23,550 nucleotides of DNA from a virus. The stretch lies in IMG/VR virus record IMGVR_UViG_3300036715_000367, positions 1-23,550 of that record. One strand, written 5' to 3'. The translations under genes were made by a program, and so were the position numbers. The stretch's first letter is position 1. Each line of letters starts with the position of its first letter. The notes below the pieces were generated by a model. The model saw nothing but the letters and a program-made list of their open reading frames with translations, was not told the DNA's origin and ran no database searches. Of this stretch, positions 14,560-20,247 are shown one piece after another.

Positions 14560-15459
14560 TTAATAAGAAATTGAGTGAAGTTTGAACATATCAAAAATTT
14601 CGCCAGTTGATTTGAACCAGTCTCTATAGTCGTACGCCGGAATTTCAAACCCGTAGTGTATTTGTATAAAATAGTTAATAGTGGCTTGGCTAAACAAATC
14701 GTTTTGCAAGTCAACTAGATCTATATTCTCGTGATTTTTGATGCTGTTGAATACATCAACACACCTAACGTACCAACTTATGTGCACTGCATTGTTTACA
14801 TAAAATTTGTCGTACAATATTTTAAAATCGTCTAACGGCCCCACTTTAGACAACGCGGGGTATAACGTGTCGTAAGACATATAGTCGCGCACGTCGATGT
14901 TGATAACACCATCAACCGGTTGCCAATCGTGTCTGAATTGGTGCTCTTTGAGATATAAAAAATATTTTTCTCTTACTGCCCAAGGCTCGGTATTGTCCCA
15001 CGCCCCTGCGTCAGGCTGTATAAACTGGCCTATGGAAGTCTCGTGTTCCAAGACCTCACTCATACATCTGGTGTAAAATGATTTTGCACTAAACGGCCAT
15101 GAGTAATCGTCGTAGCAAACCCGAACATACGTTGCGCCCGGGAATATAGCCATGTAATTATTAGTGTCGTCAGTTATTCCACTATCCACAATTACGGTCG
15201 CTGACTTACCGTTTTTAGTTATTCTGCGATAGTCTTGCTCGAGAGATGTTGCTGCATATACTGCATACTTTTCTTTGTCGTAGTATTTTTCAATCGTGGA
15301 GGTAGTAAAATGGCTGCTACCACTTTTAAAGTCGTTAGCAAATTTATCGTCAGAATCTACAGAATTGAAATCTTTACCGTAGTTGGATAAGATTAAGTGA
15401 GTGAAATGCCCAAAGCTTCCTGACGGATATTGAACAGTTACTAATTTGTCGTAAATCAT
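14560..15459 (-). CDS. Sulfotransferase-like P-loop protein, second copy
   Basis: I do not recognise a named family with certainty. The 299-residue protein begins with a strand and glycine-rich loop, LVTVQYPSGSFGHFTHLIL, like the phosphosulfate-binding start of sulfotransferase-fold proteins. The rest is mixed helix and strand, with aromatic-rich segments such as DDYSWPFSAKSFY. The gene shares its N-terminal layout and length with the one at 16465-17340, so the two appear to be distant paralogues flanking gp47. Its ATG overlaps the gp47 stop (ATGA). A role in sulfating a phage or host molecule is only suggested by the fold-like motif. The canonical PKSGTTW signature is absent, so another P-loop transferase, or a non-enzymatic role, is possible. 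Confidence 0.5.
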   Translation of the reverse strand: MIYDKLVTVQYPSGSFGHFTHLILSNYGKDFNSVDSDDKFANDFKSGSSHFTTSTIEKYYDKEKYAVYAATSLEQDYRRITKNGKSATVIVDSGITDDTNNYMAIFPGATYVRVCYDDYSWPFSAKSFYTRCMSEVLEHETSIGQFIQPDAGAWDNTEPWAVREKYFLYLKEHQFRHDWQPVDGVINIDVRDYMSYDTLYPALSKVGPLDDFKILYDKFYVNNAVHISWYVRCVDVFNSIKNHENIDLVDLQNDLFSQATINYFIQIHYGFEIPAYDYRDWFKSTGEIFDMFKLHSISY

Positions 15460-16472
15460 AAATTGCGGTATAGATCCAGTAACAATTTCTTGTTGAACTT
15501 ATCACTCTCGATGTTCGTAATCTGCTTGGTTACGATTGTATCAATTGACTCGAACTTGATGTTGCCCTTAGTAGCAAACTGTTCAAAGTCTGTGTTCTTC
15601 TGAGGAAGCAATGTGAGTTCACGCAGCCCATAAGTAGAAATGAATGTGTCCTTGATAAAGTTAGCTTCTTCGTAACTTATCTCGATATCAATGTCTACAC
15701 GAACATGCATCTTAGGCTTAAGCATGACCTCGGTGTGCGCAAGCACATCGGACAACTTAAACACACGATACTTAGGCTGATCAGGCCAAGCGTGAAACAC
15801 GGGCTCTTTGCCCCATTCCATAATCATCATGCCGCGATCATCGTCACCGGCATCAGCGTAATTGTGTGGGAAACAGTTTCCAACGTAGGTAATGTTCTTC
15901 GCCGATTGGCGTTTGTGGAAATGCCCCGAAAATACGTGCTTGAAGCCGGTAAAGTCTTCGCGTTTAATCTCACCATGATCAGGCATCTGGACCATAGCGT
16001 TCATGTAGTAACCCGGAAGCTCAAAGTGACCGAACATGTACTGTCCCTTGAGTTTATGTATCTTCTTGTGCTCTTCACCTACAAGCCAAGGGGCAATTAC
16101 TACATCACCCTCGTTGTGCCAATCGTTGCAAATGGTCACATTCTTCAAATGCTTTGCAAATTCCACACTTTGAATATCACGCTTGTCTCTGTAGTAGAGG
16201 TCGTGATTGCCAGGAATGAAGAACACACGATCGAAGTTTGCATTCATATGCTCTAACGCTTGCAAGCTATAGTTCAATGTGACAATGTTCAAACTCGCTC
16301 GATTGTTGTGCCAATCACCCAAAAACAAACATACATCGCACCCTTCTTCTTTAGCTTTTGTGGTTGCCCATTTAACAAAATTTAGACAATCTTCATTGTG
16401 TGTTTGACTGTTTGATTTCAGTCCAAAGTGAATGTCTGTGAAGACGGCTGCTTTTTTAAATAGGTTAGACAT
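15456..16472 (-). CDS. 47: Recombination endonuclease nuclease subunit gp47 (Mre11/SbcD-like)
   Basis: The 338-residue protein is a calcineurin-type metallophosphoesterase. Metal-binding motifs appear in order: FTDIHFG (D13, H15), FLGDWHNN (D53), GNHD at residues 88-91, FGHFE with H149, and GHFHKRQ at 183-189. This is the Mre11/SbcD pattern and corresponds to T4 gp47, which forms a nuclease complex with gp46. The C-terminal 100 residues lack the catalytic motifs and probably form the capping and gp46-binding part. Its start overlaps the upstream sulfotransferase-like gene by 8 bases and its stop overlaps the next copy, so a transferase-like gene separates it from gp46; in T4 only small genes lie between 47 and 46. 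Confidence 0.95.
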   Translation of the reverse strand: MSNLFKKAAVFTDIHFGLKSNSQTHNEDCLNFVKWATTKAKEEGCDVCLFLGDWHNNRASLNIVTLNYSLQALEHMNANFDRVFFIPGNHDLYYRDKRDIQSVEFAKHLKNVTICNDWHNEGDVVIAPWLVGEEHKKIHKLKGQYMFGHFELPGYYMNAMVQMPDHGEIKREDFTGFKHVFSGHFHKRQSAKNITYVGNCFPHNYADAGDDDRGMMIMEWGKEPVFHAWPDQPKYRVFKLSDVLAHTEVMLKPKMHVRVDIDIEISYEEANFIKDTFISTYGLRELTLLPQKNTDFEQFATKGNIKFESIDTIVTKQITNIESDKFNKKLLLDLYRNL

Positions 16473-17340
16473 TAATCAATAATTTTCGTAGATCAGTTGT
16501 GTTTGTGGGAAACACGTTGACATTGTAGCACATCATGTCGAGCTTATGCAAGTCTCGTAAGCGCATTTGGACAATCGCCTCGTCTATCAAAGATAGATTG
16601 CTCCATTCTAAGTATTTATCATTTATAGTTGCATCTACGATATCATCGATTAATTCTTGTTTGCGGTAGTGCTTCTGTAAAGGACGCCACGCAGAAAATA
16701 CTTCATCAAAGTTTGACCTTGCCAAAGTGTAGCCTGAATATTCGAGAATTTTTCTAATAGTTGTTTCAAAATTTTCAAATAAGTCTTCCACATGTAAATG
16801 CAACATATTAGGATTATGAAAATTTAGTAGCTCGTGATATCCAGATTCGGCTAGATGTTGTGGCATAATATAAAATGATAGAAATTCACGTAGTTCCCAC
16901 GTAGCCATTTCACTTATTGTAGGGGCTGGATTCCATGCTGCTAAATTTGTTTTGATGTTGTCGTAGTTATATTCGAGCCATCCTTCTTCCCATATTTTTT
17001 CATACTTGTTATTCATTACAAGCATGATCGAATTGGATGCATCTAAGTAAATTACTTTTTCAGAATGTGCCAATACAATTTCGAAATTTTTAACAACATC
17101 TTCTTCGGCGTATATCTTGGGATGACAGCATGTAATTGGGTAAAATTTATTCGAATTAATGTACTCTAAAAAACTAGCTGATCCACCACATACCGGTGAT
17201 TTTTTAAAATTATGGCTGTTACCGTTGCTGTTGAACGGTAACCCATCAATTCTTCCTGAGAAATATTCTAGTGACCAATTAACAAATCTGCCATAGGCAC
17301 CGCCGGTATATACAATAGTTAATGGGACTTTACTCGTCAT
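16465..17340 (-). CDS. Sulfotransferase-like P-loop protein, first copy
   Basis: From the ATG at 17340 the product has 291 residues; a GTG at 17358 in the same frame would add six. The start PLTIVYTGGAYGRFVNWSLE carries the same strand and glycine-loop layout as the paralogue at 14560-15459. The remainder, including KVIYLDASNSIMLVMNN and MLHLHVEDLFENFETTIRKI, resembles the later portion of sulfotransferase-fold proteins, where a strand followed by an acidic helix precedes the C-terminus. I chose the ATG because it shortens the overlap with gp55 from 29 to 11 bases. It is co-transcribed with gp55 and gp47. No substrate can be assigned, and the sulfotransferase label is a fold-level guess. Confidence 0.5.
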   Translation of the reverse strand: MTSKVPLTIVYTGGAYGRFVNWSLEYFSGRIDGLPFNSNGNSHNFKKSPVCGGSASFLEYINSNKFYPITCCHPKIYAEEDVVKNFEIVLAHSEKVIYLDASNSIMLVMNNKYEKIWEEGWLEYNYDNIKTNLAAWNPAPTISEMATWELREFLSFYIMPQHLAESGYHELLNFHNPNMLHLHVEDLFENFETTIRKILEYSGYTLARSNFDEVFSAWRPLQKHYRKQELIDDIVDATINDKYLEWSNLSLIDEAIVQMRLRDLHKLDMMCYNVNVFPTNTTDLRKLLINV

Positions 17341-18268
17341 AGTCGCCACTACCGCCACCCGAAGACATACCTTGCCTGGTGTAGCTTGGGTTTAGGCCGT
17401 TGATTTCCAAAATGTCATCGCGTATATTTTGATTACGCTTTTCAATATTTAGAACACGAGTAAATGAGTTAGTAATTGCTGCGGTGTAGTAAGCAAATGG
17501 ATTGTCTGATTTGGCTTCGTCGAATCGCAACCCAATTTGGGAAAGCTGTAGCAGCGCCTGTGCCCGCATTTCATCATTGTATGTGTATCCGCGCCAGTTC
17601 GAACGAGTAGCATAACGCTCGCACAGCTTAACGAACATGTGCGCAAGCTTGTTTGTCATTGCCCCGCCATCTTTATTAAACGAACCTGTATCAAATGCGC
17701 CTTTCCAATGCGACTTGCCTACTAAAGTGAGTTCACCGCTTTCCATCTTGTAATGCATAAATGGCGGGAAGTTACAGCGTGTATATTTTTTGAACTTTGG
17801 ATCACCTGGTTCGTCGTCGACATCATATTCGGAATGTGGAATATCGTCCTCGACGTAGTCTGCTACTTTCTTGCCTTTCTTCGTGTCATCTAGCGGTACA
17901 TGCTCCCAAGTCATCACGCGAAAAATAACATCATCAGTCTGTATCGTTTCCCATTCTACTGTGGCAAGCTCACTTCTGGGCTTTTTGCCCGCAGCAAGCT
18001 CTAGTTCTTGAGATAGCTTAGTGAGCCTGGTTGCCCGTGCAGTGAGTGCCCTGGGTGGGACTTTGACTGATACTTTGGTCTTACCCCCGTTCTCGTCAAC
18101 TTCTTCTTTGATTTCAGTAGTTTCCAAAAATAGTTTGGGGATTTCGTTAACGTGATTTACAATGACATCGTATTCGGAATACTCTGGCTTAGTAAATGTG
18201 CAGTACGTTGTCTTTGATTTGTGAATCTCTTTCAAGATATCTTTATTATTTAAATAGTTGACTTTAAT
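17330..18268 (-). CDS. 55: Late transcription sigma factor gp55
   Basis: The core RSNWRGYTYNDEMRAQALLQ, then LSQIGLRFDEAKSDNPFAYY, and NSFTRVLNIEKRNQNIRDD (residues about 220-285) is the sigma region-2-like part of T4 gp55, which directs RNA polymerase to TATAAATA late promoters. The first usual start codon is TTG at 18235, but similarity to T4 gp55 continues upstream: VNYLNNKDILKEIHKSK here against, from memory, YVNNKELLQAI in T4. The only well-placed codon is ATT at 18266-18268, 7 bases after a GGAG site, giving M-K-V-N-Y and 312 residues. I therefore annotate from ATT. About 150 residues between the N-terminal motif and the sigma core are extra compared with T4 (185 residues). The stop overlaps the next gene. 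Confidence 0.87.
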   Translation of the reverse strand: MKVNYLNNKDILKEIHKSKTTYCTFTKPEYSEYDVIVNHVNEIPKLFLETTEIKEEVDENGGKTKVSVKVPPRALTARATRLTKLSQELELAAGKKPRSELATVEWETIQTDDVIFRVMTWEHVPLDDTKKGKKVADYVEDDIPHSEYDVDDEPGDPKFKKYTRCNFPPFMHYKMESGELTLVGKSHWKGAFDTGSFNKDGGAMTNKLAHMFVKLCERYATRSNWRGYTYNDEMRAQALLQLSQIGLRFDEAKSDNPFAYYTAAITNSFTRVLNIEKRNQNIRDDILEINGLNPSYTRQGMSSGGGSGDYDE

Positions 18269-18896
18269 TTTGAATCTCCGGTTTAGTTTTACAATTATTG
18301 AAGTGCCACTTGCCCATTGCTCCTACCCCACCAGTTTTACTGCAATGTGGGCAAGTTACTTGTGGCTTGCTTACACCCAGCAGTGTAGCAGATATTTTTT
18401 CTTTTTGCAAGCCTTTCATCTTTCTGCCAATTTTAGCCATTGACATTTTTTCTTTAGTGGCGGCTGAATGCTTGTTTCCTTTTTTTGATTCTGCAATTTT
18501 CAACTTGGTGTCGTCAGTCATTGAGTGCCGGATTCTATTTTTAGCGGCAATTGATCGTTTTTCCTTTGTCTCGATTGACTCATTACGTTTAGCAAATGCC
18601 ATTTTTTCTCTAGTAGCTTTCGATGGGTTGCTATGACCCTCACCACCATCAGTCACGTTGTTTAAAATGCCTGTGCCCAAGTCTTTCTACCAAGCAATTA
18701 GGGTAACCTCAAAAGCAAATGCTTGGTCTTCACTAATATTTTCTTTAAGGTAAACGATATGTTCCGCTGTCTTATTGTGGTGTTTAACTATCGCACGATT
18801 ACCACACCCTTTACCTATGTAGTACGGAGTACCTTTGGTCGCGGTTTGCGAATCCTTAGTGCGTAAATAAGCATACACATAAAATTTGTTGTCCAT
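18264..18896 (-). pseudogene. GIY-YIG homing endonuclease interrupted by an in-frame TAG
   Basis: The first 69 codons encode a GIY-YIG nuclease head: FYVYAYLR at residues 4-11, PYYIGKGCGNRA at 24-35, ISEDQAFAFE near 55-64, then LIAW and TAG at 18687-18689. The same frame resumes at once with KDLGTGILNNVTDGGEGHSN, the conserved continuation, followed by a basic NUMOD3-rich region and a C-terminal TCPHC then KWHFNNC zinc motif. In this family, as I know it, a short tripeptide such as YGR or FGR usually stands just before KDLGTG; here it is missing and the stop stands in its place. The whole would be about 210 residues. Its last codon overlaps the gp55 ATT start. It may be dead, read through, or a sequencing error. 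Confidence 0.8.
18266..18279 (-). promoter_or_regulatory. Ribosome binding site and ATT start of gp55
   Basis: GGAG (18276-18279) is followed by 7 bases and then ATT (18266-18268), which shares its last base with the endonuclease stop TAA (18264-18266). Upstream in this frame a TAG closes the reading before any ATG, GTG or TTG, so ATT is the best-placed candidate. Confidence 0.6.
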
Positions 18897-18952
18897 ATTT
18901 TATTTATGCATTTAGGTAATTAACCTTCACAACTCCTATAATGTATACATAT

Positions 18953-18981
18953 ATTGTAGCAACTAAATACTAAAAGAGCAA
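18953..18981 (-). promoter_or_regulatory. Sigma70-like promoter for the endonuclease/gp55 operon
   Basis: On the minus strand TTGCTC (18976-18981), a 17-base spacer and TACAAT (18953-18958), with a TGC extended -10. It shares TGCTACA(A/C)T with the gp46 promoter. It would transcribe the broken endonuclease, gp55 and the downstream operon. A CATAAATA at 18901-18908 on the same strand is too close to the ORF start (4 bases) to be a convincing promoter for it. Confidence 0.5.
18962..18969 (+). promoter_or_regulatory. Putative late promoter (ACTAAATA) for the gp48 baseplate operon
   Basis: ACTAAATA lies 22 bases before the gp48 ATG, the same spacing as GCTAAATA before gp20. It is embedded, in opposite orientation, in the spacer of the sigma70-like promoter at 18953-18981. 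A TATAAT at 18937-18942 on the plus strand has no recognisable -35 element. Confidence 0.5.
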
Positions 18982-18991
18982 GAAAAATCTG

Positions 18992-19942
18992 ATGTCGCTA
19001 TTTGATTCATTACCTGACATTCCACAAGGCCTGAAAGACGCAGGCAATAGCATTTCTACGGGCGTGACCGACACACTAGATTCCATTAAAAGTAAGTATG
19101 GAAACTTTGCCGACAAATTTGATCCGTCGAGTGCACGATTAGATGCAGCCAAACTGCTTAAGGGTGGATTGCCGAGATCATCTGAAAGTTCTGCTGCCAA
19201 AGCTAAGTTCTCGGGCGACGTAATGGATTGGCGTGTCCGTTTAAGCTTGGCCGGAGGCGCAGACTATTTTTACAAAGGATCTGATCCTGGTATTTTATTC
19301 CCGCTAGTAGACACCGGCGGTGTTATATTTCCCTATACGCCTAACATATCAATGACTCATTCTGCAAAATATGGTAGCCAGTCACTAACACATAGTAACT
19401 ACACAAATTATAACTATGAAGGTTCTGAGGTGGCGGCTATATCTATCACAGGTGAATTTACAGCTCAGAACAGCACTGAGGCTGCGTATGTATTGGCGTG
19501 TATTCACTTCTTCAGGTCTTGCACTAAAATGTGGTGGGGCGATGACCCTAAAGCAGGAACTCCTCCTCCTATGTTGTTCTTAACGGGCTATGGAGAAAAC
19601 TACTTTCCTAACGTACCTTGTGTTATTACATCATTCCAACACACGATGCCGCAGGATGTTGATTATGTGCAGGCAATAACTAAAGTGGGTACTAGTACAT
19701 CATCCCCTGTCCCTGTGACGGCAAATCAAGCGATGGCTGCTGGTGGCGGGCCCGGGTCGATTCCCGGCGGCTCTACACAGACCACGACAAAGTCTACGAT
19801 GACGATGATTCCCACAATGTCTCAATTACAAATCACATTGCAACCTATCTACTCTCGTAAGAATATATACAAAAATTTCAGCCTGGACGCATTTGCCAAA
19901 GGCGACTTGTTGGGCGGCGCAGATGGCGGCGGGTTTATATAA
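18992..19942 (+). CDS. 48: Baseplate tail tube cap/initiator protein gp48
   Basis: The 316-residue protein contains the gp48-family core: DWRVRLSLAGGADYF near residues 79-93, GVIFPYTPNISMTHSAKYGS near 110-129, then HSNYTNYNYEGSEVAAISIT and GEFTAQNSTEAAYVLACIHF. PPPMLFLTGYGENYFPNVPC and FQHTMPQDVDYVQ follow. In T4 gp48 sits on the central baseplate hub and, with gp54, starts tail tube polymerisation. A Gly/Ser/Thr-rich linker at residues about 245-270 precedes a short C-terminal part. It is the first gene of the plus-strand baseplate module, has only a weak ribosome site, and its stop overlaps the gp53 start by one base. Confidence 0.86.
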   Translation: MSLFDSLPDIPQGLKDAGNSISTGVTDTLDSIKSKYGNFADKFDPSSARLDAAKLLKGGLPRSSESSAAKAKFSGDVMDWRVRLSLAGGADYFYKGSDPGILFPLVDTGGVIFPYTPNISMTHSAKYGSQSLTHSNYTNYNYEGSEVAAISITGEFTAQNSTEAAYVLACIHFFRSCTKMWWGDDPKAGTPPPMLFLTGYGENYFPNVPCVITSFQHTMPQDVDYVQAITKVGTSTSSPVPVTANQAMAAGGGPGSIPGGSTQTTTKSTMTMIPTMSQLQITLQPIYSRKNIYKNFSLDAFAKGDLLGGADGGGFI

Positions 19943-20244
19943 TGACAACTACATATAAAAATTCAAGTCCGTACGCAACTACGCAGACATTTGGTCCATT
20001 TTTGGATATTATGGCTTCGCGCTCTGTCACAAAATATGCAGATGATGTAGCATTCACGGTTAATACGGTATACAAGTATCGCCCTGACTTACTGGCGTCT
20101 GACTTGTACGGAGACTCTGCATTGTGGTGGGTGTTTGCGGCCCGCAATCCAAACGTCATCAAAGACCCTATTTTCGATTTCCGTCCTGGTGTGACTATTT
20201 ACATCCCGAAGAAATCTAATCTAGCAAAAGATCTGGGGATTTGA
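19942..20244 (+). CDS. 53: Baseplate wedge protein gp53
   Basis: The 100-residue protein carries YKYRPDLLASDLYGDSALWW, then VFAARNPNVIKDPIFDFRPG and IYIPKKSNL, a LysM-like fold pattern characteristic of gp53 in T4-like phages. gp53 clamps the wedges together during baseplate assembly. It is about half the length of T4 gp53 (196 residues), which is usual for the marine relatives. It overlaps gp48 by one base (TAATG) and is followed after 3 bases by the hub-like gene. Confidence 0.88.
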   Translation: MTTTYKNSSPYATTQTFGPFLDIMASRSVTKYADDVAFTVNTVYKYRPDLLASDLYGDSALWWVFAARNPNVIKDPIFDFRPGVTIYIPKKSNLAKDLGI

Positions 20245-20247
20245 TCT

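Noticed and set aside
18264-18680. The tail of the broken endonuclease as a separate TTG-started gene
   Set aside because: Residues before and after the TAG at 18687-18689 belong to one conserved GIY-YIG protein in one frame, and the TTG falls inside the KDLGTG motif.
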